NCBI GenBank assembly: GCA_037833965.1
Contig: AP031352.1
Coordinates: forward strand, 29,080,501 to 29,144,500
DNA: 64,000 nucleotides
Source: Marchantia polymorpha subsp. ruderalis
Lineage: Eukaryota; Streptophyta; Marchantiopsida; Marchantiales; Marchantiaceae
Direction: 5' to 3'
The notes beneath the pieces are model-generated. The model saw only the letters and a list, made by a program, of their open reading frames with translations. It was not told the origin of the DNA and did not search any database. Positions 9,807-21,600 of this stretch are shown here, in pieces. The translations under genes and the position numbers were made by a program. The stretch's first letter is position 1. The number at the start of each line of letters is the position of its first letter.

Positions 9807-12161
9807 TGTGGTAACCCACTTTTTGTTTTTCGTCGGAACTAAAACATTTTTGAATAGTAAATATCGCGGTAATAGCTGTAAATAGTAATCGGTACGCAAA
9901 ACCAGAGTAAAAAGAGGATCGAGGACAGTCAAGGGGTTTTGGGCTTAGGCCACAGTCGAACGCTTGGGATGGAACGGACGGTTCATACTGCAGGACCCGC
10001 TACGAGCACCTTCGGCGGTAGATTACTCATAACGTTTTCAATTCGTAACGCCTTGAGTTGATTAGGACCTTGTTTGAAAGAACTCAACGCGCTGGTTCTA
10101 ACAAGCCCAAGAACTTGTGAAACGGATGAGAGGTCACTGAGTTATGAGTGTCGGAAGTTACTGATGGGGGCCTTCGGCGGTAGAGCGACTTCGGCGGTAT
10201 GCCTTCGGGGCAAGCCCTTCGGCGGAAGAGTGAATCCCTCATAACTTTCTCAATTCATAACACCTTGATTTGATTAAGGTCTCGTTGGAAAGAGCTTAAC
10301 ACGCTTGTTCTAACGAGCCCAAGAACTCTTGGAACGAATAAGAGATCAATGAGTTATCAGTGTCAAAAGTTACTGATAGGGAGGGTCTTCGGGTCAACGC
10401 CTTCGGCGACGGACGTCTTCGGGTTAACGCCTTCGGCGATGCGAGGGAGTGCCTTCGGCGGAAGACTGAATTCCTCATAACTTTCTCAATTCATAACGCC
10501 TTGACTTGATTAGGCTCTCGTTGGGAAGAATTTGACACTTTGGTTCTAACGAGCCCAAGAACTCTTGGAACGGATAAGGGATCACTGAGTTACGAGTGTC
10601 GAAAGTGATTGATATGGAGTGACTTCGGCGGAAGAGTTCCATCAGCGCAAGGGCCTTCGAGGCAAGGGCCTTCGGTGGTAGACGCCTTCGGCGCCACGTG
10701 GCAGAAGATTCCTGATGGCGGAAATTAGCGGGGCGTGAAGTCGCGCATGGGAGGCAGAACGGCAGGGCGTGAAGTCACACGTGAGGAGCAGGCCGTTACC
10801 CATAATCGCGGGAGCGGCATTCAAGCGGCATGTGGGTCCCCCGGACCTCGGATTTTGGAGAAGGAATTTTGGCCTAGGTTCAGAGATCTTGCGGGGCCCA
10901 TATCTTTGCGATGAACGGTCGGATGGATCTGAAATTTGGTGGGGATGTTGGTCTTAGCCGGCCACGCATGCCTGCAAATTTTCAGCCTCAGATCTTGGAT
11001 GTAAAGTGGTTAAAGACGCTGGCGGTCTGTATAGTAGGCTTAGGATTCAGATTAAGGGTTAGGGTTAGATTTAGGTTGTAAGTTAGAGGGGAAGGCAGCC
11101 GCCGACTCCTCAGGTGTAGGATCTGTTGCGGCTCGCACCATAGCAGGTAGTGTAGTGTTAGTTAGGACTTAGAGGGTATAAAGTAGTTCAAGGCGTCTTG
11201 CCTTGGGATTCTTTCAGTTTCGGAAGTGCATATAAGGAACTCATTTTCTCTGCGTGTTTGTGTCTTTAGTTCTGTCATCACGCAAGAGGAGCTACAACTT
11301 GGCGATCCGCATTTTGTAGCTGAAGGCCTTCGGCCGAATGTTCAGAGCTAGTGTATAGGTTAGAGACTTGAGTAGTTCGGATCTACACCTGCGGGTGATT
11401 GCCGATGCTCAGAGCTAGTCACTAATTAGATACTTGAACAGTTTCCCCTTACACTTTCGAGTGATTGTTCCTGATTGTATTCCTTTGGGATTTTTCCCTT
11501 GAATGCCAAAGTGAAGTTTTTACTTTGAGTAAGCCTTGGTTGTAATTCAAGTTACGCTGCAGCAAGTGCCTTCAGGGCAACCCCTGTAGTATTTCTGGGA
11601 ATGACAAGTGCCTAAGAATTCAAACTCTTCAATAGAATGTTATGGTGTGCTACTAGATCGTTTCTCAGTTGAGCCTCTCAGTTCGGACTTGTGTTCTCTA
11701 CGCGTTTTGTGAGTTGAGTGTGTTGTTCACCGCGTGTGAGTGACTTCGATCCGAAGTAGGAAGTCCAATCCGGGTTTCCTGTGCTAGCAGAAACTAGTGG
11801 AAGGGTTGTAAAAGCCGGAGTTGGGAGTCACTACCCGCAGATCTGCTGAGTGTATTCGCGAGAGATTTTCCCCCTGAAATCTTAAGTAGATGTCCTAACC
11901 GACCTCTGAGTTGTGTTTCTGTAGTTTTAGGTGTGTGTGTGTGTGTGTGTGTGTAGAGTGAACTACGCTGCACTGTGCGACCTCCGAGTGAGCTCCGAGT
12001 GAACACTTGCAGTATTTCTGGGAGTGACAGTCGCCTGAGAATTCAAACTCTTCAATAGTCTGTTAAATGTGACACTTTGTACTCTGTGTGTTGCCTCTGT
12101 CCCTGTGGGTTCGACCTTTCTACCACTATATTGCAGTTTTAGCCTTTGGTGGGTTATTACA
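9807..12161 (+). mobile_element. Solo LTR, short Gypsy-type LTR without U3 ORF
   Basis: This 2355-base LTR starts TGTGGTAACCC and ends GGGTTATTACA, with a 5-base target duplication TGAGG at 9802-9806 and 12162-12166. A TATAAAG box lies at 11177-11183, followed by an R-U5 part that is clearly homologous to the LTRs of families A and B. The U3 has no long ORF; it contains tandem sub-repeats, many CCTTCGGCGG-type motifs and a short TTAGGG-like string near 11055. No internal region remains, so this is a solo LTR. It is a fossil. Confidence 0.95.
10025..10613 (+). repeat. Three tandem sub-repeats in the U3 of the solo LTR
   Basis: A block of about 140 bases, from CTCATAACKTTYTCAATTC to the GTTATGAGTGTCGGAAGT end, starts near 10025, 10238 and 10473 (period about 213-235). 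Single or double related copies occur in the LTRs at 15310, 16010, 23690, 37510 and 51890. It is thus an ancient building block of all these LTRs. Confidence 0.75.
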
Positions 12162-12167
12162 TGAGGC

Positions 12168-12410
12168 TTAGAAGCTGAATGGGACACCGTAGACTGGCTA
12201 GACTTTGCTTGTTCGCATACTTAGACGTGATAGTCAGAGCACCTGCTTGTGGACTTTAAAAAAGTAATGTTTGCATAATAGACCTTGGTCTTTGTCCGGA
12301 TGTGATTGCCAAGAAGTCAGTAGTATAGTATCTGATACATATAAATGATCTGATTCAATTGATTGGGAGATGGACGTGGAAATGTTTTTTTGGATTGTTT
12401 CTTTAAATGG
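12168..12410 (+). repeat. Copy 2 of the diverged repeat of the germin-like 3' flank
   Basis: It matches 9590-9770 in order (TTAGAAGCTGAATGGG, GGCTAGACTTTGCTTGTT, GTCAGAGCACC, GATGGACGTGGAAAT) with many differences and extra sequence. No germin coding part is recognisable next to it. Confidence 0.5.
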
Positions 12411-13277
12411 AAAGAACATCATGCGACAATGGGATACTATTAATCAATACCGTGGGAAAATATATCAGCTGCAGCGACATCTTTGATCTACATATTTTAA
12501 GTCTATGAATTGGACAATCACCAGGTCATGTAAACACTGTTGATAGGCTTGAAGTTGGGAGTCATACTGCTTTGTAGCAAGCATTATCGGGGAGACAAGT
12601 AATGATCTATGTTTTCACAAATGAGTGCGATCGCTGCCTTATCTCCAGCAGAACTTTGGAATCCTTCATATATTGCTTACGTTCATGCTTCTGAAACGGT
12701 ATAAGTAGAGACACACAGAACCGCAGGGACACTTCAGAGTTGGTCCCTAAAAGAAATTGCTTCTACGGTGGCTAGAGGCCTTATTGGCACTAGAAGATTA
12801 TGTTAGTGATGAAGACAAGATAGTTGTTTTCGAGGCCTTATTGGCACTAGAAGATTATGTTAGTGATGAAGCCAAGATAGTTGTTTTCGAACAACCCAGT
12901 TTTTTTGTTGCCTGTACTTTGACTACGGTGACAATGTGGAATCTGTTTTGTTTCTGCATGTTAGTCGCGGCAAGCCCCTCTCAAGAGGTGCTTGAGATGT
13001 ATTCCCTTTTTGCATATAAAGCTGTCGAAACCTCTAGTAGTGTGTGGGGGTTTTCATTTCTGCAAACTATCTTTGCGTCACTCGACTCTTGTAACTTCTG
13101 TATTTCGTTTCGACTGTTCAAACATTAACCAGTAAGACTCTTGTTTCATTTCGACTGTAGAGACAGAAACAACAAGACTCGTTTCGAATATAGTAAGGAT
13201 TTTGGTTCAATTTTACTGATCTTCTGTGACAGTGGAAGATTCAATAAGACATATTGTGAGAAATCTGTGTTATTACA
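12411..13277 (+). mobile_element. Probable Ty1/Copia-type LTR (3' end firm, 5' end not resolved)
   Basis: The segment ends TTATTACA at 13277 and is followed after two bases by a Copia-type primer-binding site. A TATATAA-like box (GCATATAAAG) lies near 13010. A 57-base direct duplication is at 12775-12888. I could not place the 5' TG end, so the start given is only an outer limit. The short ORF at 12757-13128 is not convincing. It is treated as a fossil. Confidence 0.5.
12775..12888 (+). repeat. 57-bp tandem duplication
   Basis: Two copies (12775-12831 and 12832-12888) starting GAGGCCTTATTGGCACTAG differ at one base. It is a recent local duplication inside the putative Copia LTR. Confidence 0.95.
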
Positions 13278-13279
13278 AT

Positions 13280-13291
13280 TGGTATCAAAGC
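13280..13291 (+). other. Copia-type primer-binding site (initiator tRNA-Met)
   Basis: TGGTATCAAAGC differs by one base from TGGTATCAGAGC, the complement of the 3' end of plant initiator tRNA-Met used by most Ty1/Copia elements. It lies two bases after an LTR-like TTATTACA end. The sequence after it forms the inner end of the large inverted repeat. Confidence 0.65.
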
Positions 13292-13298
13292 AAGGTTG

Positions 13299-14021
13299 AG
13301 ATATCATGATTGTGAAAAAATTACACATTATATCAATTTCAGAAAATGGTAATTTTGGAAAGATTTTTTGCACATCTTGTAAATCAAGTTTATACCCTCA
13401 AGTAAATATATAGATTGAAAAATCCACATCAAAAAATTTCTATGATGTTTGCTCATTACACAGTGTTTACAATATTCAAATTAACTTTACCAATGTAAGA
13501 TGTTTCTAATGCCAAGGAATATCAAGTATCTATTTCTCATGTATTGACCATGAATGGCTAGAATTTCATGCATTTGTCATCTCATTTTAAATTGCAGTAG
13601 AGTTGAATTCATCACACATGATATTGTATTCTAACATATGAAAATTATGGTGCTTTAATATTTTTAATATAATTTTTCACATATTCACACCTCTATATTA
13701 TCAGATTTTATCACCTCATCACATTCTATTATAATACAATACTTTGCACAAACTGCTAACTCATTTATCCATAGGAAATCAAAAATTTCTTTCAGATTTA
13801 TAGTCTTAATTGACAGGAAAAAAAATGTCGTTGTAAATTTTTTCTAAATTTTTATTCAAGATACTCAATATAATACTCATTGCAATTTATTTGTAATAAA
13901 TTTTGGTCATTTAGAATATCAGTATTTTATTTTCATATGTTTAAATTTGCATGAGAAAAATCAAATTTGCATGTCATTGATAACTTTGGAATTTTTTGAA
14001 ACACGTTTATGTATTATGATA
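13299..14021. repeat. Right arm of the large inverted repeat, first part
   Basis: The reverse complement matches about 6080-6820. It is AT-rich with no intact ORF. It is broken at 14021 by the family B solo LTR; the arm resumes after the second copy of the TGATA target duplication at 38012-38016. Confidence 0.8.
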
Positions 14022-15543
14022 TGTAATAACCCACCAAAGGCTAAAACTGCAGTATGGTGGTAAAAAGATCGAACCCACAGGGACAGAGGCAACACACAGA
14101 GTACAAAGTGTCACGTTTAACAGACTTTTGGAGAGTTTGAATTCTCAGGCGACTGTCACTCCCAGAAATACTGCAGTGCTCGACTCGGAGGCCGCTCGGA
14201 GGATGCTCAACTCGGAGGTCACTCGGAGGATGCTCGGAGGATGCACAGTGCAGCGTAAGTCACTCAACACACACACACACACACACACACACCTGAAACT
14301 GGAAAAGCACAACTCGGGGGTCGGTCAGGACCTCCGCTTAGGATTTCAGGGGGAAAGTCTCTCAAAAGTACACTCAGAGGCTCTGCAGGGAGTGACTCCC
14401 ACTCCGGCTTTTACAACCCTCCCGCTAGTTTCTGCTAGCGTAGGGAACCCGGATTGGACTTCCCACTTCGGAACGAAGTCATTCATACGCTGTGGACGTC
14501 ACCCTCGACTCACACTAAGCGTAGAGAGTACAGGCCCGACTGAGAACTCAACTGAGACACAATCCAGTAACACACACACATAACCTGAATTGATAACCAA
14601 GGTTTACACGAAGTAACAAAACTTCACTTTGGCATTCAGGGAAAACTTCCCGTAGGAGTACAATCAGGATATGTCACTCGAAGGTGTAAGGGGGAACTGT
14701 TCAAGTATCTAACTCGCAACCGGCTCTTAGCATCAGAAATCACCCGCAGGTGCAGATCCGCACTACTCAAGTCTCTAACCGGTATACTAGCTCTGAACAT
14801 TCAGCCGAAGGCCTTCAGCTACAACATGCGGTAACTTCACGATGCTGCAGCTCCTCTACGTGGTGCCAAGACCAAATGCACAAACACGCCGAGAAAGTGA
14901 GTTCCTGATCTGCATTTCCGAAACTGGAAGAATCCCAAGGCAAAACGCCTTGAACTACTTTATACCCTCTAAGGTCCTAACTAACACTACGTTGCACTAC
15001 CTGCTACTCTAAACTCCTGCACCAAACCAAGCTACACTACTGCACTCTGCAGATCCGGTACTGCGCCTCCTGTGCGCCGGACTGCCTCGCACTGTGGTAA
15101 CCCACTTTTTGTTTTTCGCCGGAACTAAAACATTTTTGATTAGTAAGTACCGTGGTAGCAGCTGTAAATAGTAATCGGTACGCAAAGCCAGAGTAAAAAG
15201 AGGATCGAGGACAGTCAAGGGGTTTTGGGCTTAGGCCACAGTGGAACGCTTGGAATGGAACGGGCGGTTCACGCTGCAGGACTCGCTTCGAGCACCTTCG
15301 GCGGTAGATCACTCATAACTTCCTCAATTCTTAACGCCTTGAGTTACTTAGGATCTCGTTGGAAAGAGCTCAACGCGCTCGTTCTAACGAGCCCAAGAAC
15401 GCCTAGAACGGATGAGGACTCAGGGAGTTGTGACTGTCGGAAGATGCGAAGGAGAACGCCTACGGATAGGCGGAAGGAGTTCGTCGTCGGCAGAATATCC
15501 ACCTTCGGCCCTAGATGTTCGCCTTCCGCGACGGACGTCTTTG

Positions 15544-15945
15544 GGTCAACTTCAAGTCGGCGAACTCGAGGTCGGAGAACTCGGAGTTGGCAAACTCGGG
15601 GTCGGCGAACTTGAGGTCGGCGAACTCGAGGTCAAAGAACTTCAAGTCGGCAAACTCGGAGTCGGCAAGCTTGAGGTCGGCGAACTCGAGGTCAAAGAAC
15701 TTCAAGTCGGCAAACTCGGAGTCGGCAAACTTGAGGTCGGCGAACTTGAGGTCGGCGAACTTCAAGTCAGCAAACTCGGAGTCGGCAAACTTGAGGTCGG
15801 CAAACTCGAGGTCAAAGAACTTCAAGTCAGCAAACTCGGAGTCGGCAAACTTGAGGTCGGCGAACTCGAGGTCGGCGAACTTCAAGTCAGCAAACTCGGA
15901 GTCAGCAAACTTGAGGTCAGAGAACTCGGAGTCGGCGAAACATCG
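15544..15945. repeat. Minisatellite of 15-base units
   Basis: About 26 units related to GTCGGCGAACTCGAG alternate in a partly higher-order pattern of 60 bases (four units). Because the unit is a multiple of three, several frames stay open on both strands and give repeated pentapeptides. A shorter array of the same unit lies at 16203-16300. Confidence 0.95.
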
Positions 15946-16202
15946 TGCGGGCGCCTTCGGCGATAACAAATAACAAGCCTTCGACAGTGTGCCTTCGGCG
16001 AAGGATAAAACCGGCATAACTCTTTCAACTCGTAACGGTTTGACTCAATTAGGGTCTCGTTAGAAAGAGCTCGACGCGCTCGTTCCAACGAGCCCAAGAA
16101 CTCTTGAAACGGATCAAGTATCTGTGAGTTATGGGTGTCGGAAGTGACTGTTACAAATAGGCAAAGGTGCGGAAGTGCGTCTTCGGCGGTCAACGCCTTC
16201 GG

Positions 16203-16300
16203 AGAACTCGGAGTCGGCGAACTTGAGGTCGGCGAACTCGAGGTCGGCGAACTTCAAGTCGGCAAACTCGGAGTCGGCGAACTCGAGGTCGGCAAACCGG
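16203..16300. repeat. Second, shorter array of the 15-base unit
   Basis: About six units of the same GTCGGCGAACTYGAG type follow GGAGAACTCGGA. The array lies in the same U3, about 260 bases after the main array. Confidence 0.9.
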
Positions 16301-17536
16301 ATGCGGTTCAGAGATCTTGCGGAGTCCATATCTTTGCGATGGACGGTCGGATGGATCTGAAATTTGGTGGGGCCGTTGATCTCAGTCGGCCACGCATGCC
16401 TGCAAATATTCAGCCTCAGATCTCGGATGTAAAGACGCTGGCGGCTCTGTACAGTAGGCTTAGGATTCAGCTTTAGGGTTAGGGTTAGATTTAGGTTGTA
16501 AGTTAGAGGGGAAGGTAGCCGCCGACTCCTCAGGTGTAGGATCTATTGCGGCTCGCACCCTAGCGGGTAGCGTAGTGTTAGTTAGGACCTTAGAGAGTAT
16601 AAAGTAGTTCAAGGCGTTTTGCCCTAGGACTCTTCCAGTTTCGGAAGTGCAGATCAGGAACTCACTTTCTTGGCGTGTTTGTGCATTTGGTCCTGGCACC
16701 ACGTAGAGAAGCTGCAGCATAGCGAAGTTACCGTATGTTGTAGTTGAAGGCCTTCGGCTGAATGTTCAGAGCTAGCACCCGGTTAGAGACTTGAGTAGTG
16801 CGGATCTGCACCTGCGGGTGATTTCTGATGCTCAGAGCCGGCTGCGAGTTAGAGACTTGAACAGTTCCCCCTTACTCCTTCGAGTGACATATCCTGATTG
16901 TACTCCTACGGGAAGTTTCCCCTGAATGCCAAAGTGAAGTTTTATTACTTTGTGTAAGCCTTGGTTTGCAATTCAGGTTGTGTGTGTGTGTTACTCGATT
17001 GTGTCTCAGTTAAGTCCTCAGTCGGGCCTGTACCCCCTGCGTTTGGTGTGAGTCGAGGGTGACGTCCACGGCGTATGAAGGGGCTTCGTTCCGAAGTGGG
17101 AAGTCCAGTCCGGGTTCCCTACGCTAGTTCCTGGCGGAAGGGCAGTAAAAGCCGGAGTGGGAGTCACTACCTGCAGAACCTCTGAGTGAACTTTTGAGAC
17201 ACTTTCCCCCTGAAATCCGAAGCGGAGGTCCTGACCGACCTCCGAGTTGTGCTTTTGCCAGTTTCAGGTGTGTGTGTGTGTGTGTGTGTGTGTTGAGTGA
17301 CTACGCTGTACTGTGCATCCTCCGAGCATCCTCCGAGTCAAGCATCCTCCTCCGAGTCGAGCCTCCGAGTCGAGCACTGCAGTATTTCTAGGAGTGACAG
17401 TCGCCTGAGAATTCAAACTCTACAAAAGTCTGTTAAACGTGACACTTTTTACTCTGTGTGTTGCCTCTGTCCCTGTGGGTTCGATCTTTTTACCACCATA
17501 CTGCAGTTTTAGCCTTTGGTGGGTTATTACACGCAC

Positions 17537-18674
17537 TTTCTCCCTACCCTGCCAATCTTCCGACCGGCTGCGCAACCCCAGCCGCCGAAGGACTGCAGTC
17601 ACTTCCGACTCCAAGTGCGCCATAGTGTCGCGCGCACCCGACAAGAAGGCATCTAATTTCCTCGCTACTCGCCGCCCACTCCGACTGTCACCCTCCGTCA
17701 ATGCCGCCGCCCGAAGCTCAAACTCCCTGAGCGTGATCTTCTCTTGTGCCGCCACTTCCCAGTGGGCGTATACTCTTAGACAGTGAGTCACCCGCGTCAC
17801 CAACTCCTCTCGCGTCCGGCTGCTGCCTTCCACCTCTGCTAGCTGCATCTCCGCATCTGCGCGCTGCGCCCTCAATTCCGCGCACTCGGATTGCAAGTTG
17901 CGCAACAACTCCTCATCCTCCTTGCGCGTGTTTTGGCTTTCCTCTAATGCGCGCGTCTGGCGCGCAAGCTCCTTTGTTAGAATGCGGTTTTGTCTCCGCT
18001 CTTCCTGCAATTCCGACTCGATCTTTGCCCGCATTAGCTCGGCATCCGCCTGGGCTTTCGTCGCCACATCCTCCCGCTGTTGTTGCAGGGTTTGGTGTAG
18101 CTTCTTCGTGATCGCCAGGTGCTGTTGCAGGGCAGTATTCCTCATCTGCAATGTTTGGCACCTAGTGGCCCAGGTGGCCACCTTGCTCCTCGTCCTGCTC
18201 TTGACAATCTCCACATAAGACTGCGATTTTCTGGAGCCTGGCGACCAACTCGAGTACTTTGCTGCCTTGCGATCCAAATATCGCAGGAGTGGCACTATCT
18301 GCTCGCACAGTACCCCTGTTGGCGTCTTCCGCACAGAGTCCGCTTCCTGCTCTTCCGAACTCGTCTCATCCTCTATTTCGAGGATTTCAGTCGCCACAGA
18401 ATCTCTTGGCGACTCCTTGGAACTGTGGCGCGCGGCAGCTTCAGCCGCGACTGCCGCTCCACTCCCTGCTAAAATATCCAAGGCAGTGGGCGATCCCACT
18501 GCCTGAGCCTCTGTTTCGGCTCGATCTTCGGTTCTCGAAGGAGTTGGCGCCGTAGTTACTTTTGTCACCCTTGCACCGCCCGCTTCTACTGCCTGCTCTT
18601 CCGGTGCGATCTGCGCGGAAGGTGTCTTCGCCGGAGGTGTGTCCGCCGAAGGCGCCCGCACAATGGTCGCCGGC
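17537..18674 (-). pseudogene. C-terminal part of the U3 ORF in the family B solo LTR
   Basis: The minus-strand frame here matches the C-terminal coiled-coil region of the family B U3 ORF at 48469-51024 (for example VLCEQIVPLLRYLDRK and YAHWEVAAQEKITLREFELR). It lies between two insertions, the short solo LTR and the family A element, so the ORF is broken by nested insertion. The other part of the same ORF lies at 35586-36593. Confidence 0.85.
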
Positions 18675-21600
18675 TGTAATAACCCACTAAAGGCTAAAAC
18701 TGCAATATAGTGGTAGAAAGGTCGAACCCACAGGGACAGAGGAACACACAGGGTACAAAGTGTCACGTTTAACAGACTATTGAGGAGTTTGAATTCTCAG
18801 GCGACTGTCACTCCCAGAAATACTGCAAGTGTCCACTCGGAGCGCACTCGGAGGTCGCACAGTGCAGCGTAACACACACACACACACACACACACCTGAA
18901 ACTACAGAAACACAACCCAGAGATCCGTTAGGACCTCTACTTCAAGATTTCAGGGGGAAAGTCTCTCTCAAGCACACTCGGCAAAGCTGCGGGCAGTGAC
19001 TTCCAACCCCGGCTTTTACAACACTTCCACTAGCTTGCTGCTAGTGTAGGAAACCCGGTTTGGACTGCCTACTTCGGATCGAAGTCACTCATACGCGGTG
19101 AACAACACTCTCAACTCACAAAACGCGCAGAGAACACAGGTCCGCACTGAAGGACTCACTGAGAAACATTCCAGTAACACAACAACAGTCTATTGAAGAG
19201 TTTGAATTCTCAGGCACTTGTCATTCCCAGAAATACTACAGGGGTTACCCTCAAGGCACCTGCTGCAGCGTAACCTGAATTTACAACCAAGGCTTACACG
19301 AAGTAGCAAAACTTCACTTTGGCATTCAGGGGAAAAATCCCAAGGAGTACAATCAGAAAGAAACACTCGAAGGTGTAGGGGCGAAACTGTTCAAGTATCT
19401 AACTAGTCACTGGCTCTGAGCATCGGCAGTCACCCGCAGGTGCAGATCCGAACTACTCAAGTCTCTAACCAATGTACTAGCTCTGAACATTCGGCCGAAG
19501 GCCTTCAGCTACAAAATGCGGAACGCTAAGTTGTAACTCCTCGTGCGTGGTGACAGAACTCAAGGACATAAACACGCAAAGGAAATGGGTTCCTGATCTG
19601 CACTTCTGATGGGAAAGAACCCCAGGCAAAACGCCTGGAACTATTTTATACCTTCTAAATCCTACCTAGCACTACACTGCACTACGCTACACGCCTGCAC
19701 GGAACCACGCTACACTACACTCCGCGGAACCTGTACTGCGTCTCCTGCGCGGCCGACTGCCGCGCACTAACTCCCTACCCTGCCACTCTTCCGCTCGACT
19801 GCGCAGTCCCAACCGCTGCAACGCCGCGGACACCTCCCCTTCGAGGGCGGACATGGTATCCTGTGCCTTCGACAGAAAGGCCTCGAGCTTCTTCGCTACC
19901 TTCCGCCGACTCCTACTGTCGCCTGACAACAACCCGGCTGCGCGCAGTTCAAACTCACGCAGTGTGAGTTTCTCCTGCGCCTTCACTTCCCAGTGGGCGT
20001 AGCCCTTGAGACAGTGGGCGACTCGCCTCGCCGTCTCCACCTTCGTGCGATCCGCCTCCTTCCTGCGATCCTCTTCAATCGTCACTAATTGCGATTCGGC
20101 TTCGGCACGTTGCGCTCTCAATTCGCCACACTCTGACTGCAAACTGCGGATTAATTCTTCATCCGCCTGCCGTGCGAGCTGACATTGCTCCAACAACCGC
20201 GTCTGTCGCACGAGCTCCTCTGACAAAATCCGATTCTGGACCTGCTCAGAATCGAGTGCTTCCTTGACCTTCACCTGCTCCTTGGTGAGCTCGCCCAGTT
20301 TCTCATCCTTCATCTTCTCGGAGTGCTTGTAGAACTTCTGATTAAGCTTGTACTGTCCCCACAAGCACTCATGCTTCTCCTTCAAGTCCCTCAACTCCTG
20401 GTCCACTCTAGCTAATAGCTTGCTGGTGTGGACTTTAGTGCGAGTCCGCCTGCGCACTAACTCGATGTAAGATCCCGGCTGAAGTGGGTCGGCGTATTTA
20501 TCGACCTTGCGATCCAAGTACCGCAGCAACGGAATCACCTGCTCAGAGAGCGCCGCCGCCGGCGCTCCAACAATTTCCTCCTCCTCCTCCTCGGTGTCTT
20601 CTGCTCCTGACATTTCTTCCGTGGAACCCCCGTCGTCATCATCCGAGTGGAGAATTTCAGTCGCCATTGATTGCGTTGGCGACTGCCCCGAGTGGGGCTG
20701 CACGTCCTCGACGTGTGCTGCCTGCGAAGGCACGGCTGCGGCCTCGCTGCTCGTCGCCAAAATGTCTAAGGCGGAAGGCGAATGTATCCGAGCGGCATCC
20801 CCGTCGCTCGCTGGCTGATTGCCTACCGCATTCTCTCTGTCGCCGACGTCCGTCGCCGAAGGCGATTGAGCGGAAGGTGGCTGCGCGGGGTTGGATTGCG
20901 CATCGCGCATCGAGATGTCGTCCCGCGGACAGTCACTCCGCTCCTCCGTCTGCTGCTCCCTCGATCGGTCCGTGGGGGCTGTGCCCGGCCCGTGCGCAGG
21001 CGCATTTGCCGGCGCCTTGTCCGCCGCAGGCGTAGCGCCGCGGACATCTATCGCCGAAGGCGACATGGCCGGGGGCCGCACGCCCGATGTTCCTTGGCCT
21101 ATAGGCCCTACCGCCGAAGGCGCATCTATCGGCGGACTTTCCGCCGACGGTGCGGCCTCCGCACGCTCTCTGCTCGTATCTCCTCGGCTCGAAGGCCCTG
21201 GCGCCGAAGGCGCGAATTGCGGCGCGTGGTGCGCCGGAGGGTCTGGCCCCGAGGGCCGGTGTCTCGTAGGCGGTTCTTCCGCCGGCTCCTTCCCCTTCCT
21301 ACGTTGGAACGGGGGTGATTCTTGCCTGTGCACAGGCGGCACGTGCGGAGGTGTTCTGTGCACAGGTGACCTGTGCACAGGCGACCTGTGCACAGGCGAG
21401 CGCCTGTGCACAGGCGGACTGCTCCTTCCCACGCGTAAGCGTAGATCCACGTCCACTTGTGTTCGCCGGTCCGCGGAGGCTCGTCCGTCCGCGGAGGTTC
21501 GCCTGTGCGCAAACGGAACATCTGTCCGCATCGCACGTGGTAACTCCGGAGGCCCTTGGCCCGTAGGCGGCCTCTCTCCCGACGAGGTTGCAGCGTGGCA

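Larger units (their letters stand above)
15093..17531 (+). mobile_element. Solo LTR, short Gypsy-type LTR, nested in the family B LTR
   Basis: This 2439-base LTR starts TGTGGTAACCC and ends GGGTTATTACA, with target duplication CGCAC at 15088-15092 and 17532-17536. It is oriented opposite to its host LTR. A TATAAAG box is at 16598-16604. It is the same class as 9807-12161: a homologous R-U5, no long sense ORF in U3. It differs by a 15-base minisatellite in U3. It is a fossil without internal region. Confidence 0.95.

Noticed and set aside
11040-11080. Interstitial telomere repeat (TTAGGG-like strings, also near 16470)
   Set aside because: Only two or three imperfect units occur, at the same place in two LTRs of one class, so they are part of the LTR.
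15544-15945. CRISPR-like array
   Set aside because: The units are contiguous and without unique spacers, in a eukaryotic LTR.
15511-16017. A pentapeptide-repeat protein gene on the minus strand
   Set aside because: The frame is produced by a 15-base minisatellite, which keeps several frames open on both strands; there is no conserved flanking domain.
18675-19686. First reading: an LTR of only about 1 kb with the coiled-coil ORF as an ordinary extra gene between pol and the LTR
   Set aside because: The repeat extends unbroken for 5401 bases in both copies, meets the polypurine tract, and the CCGGC target duplication flanks the longer unit.
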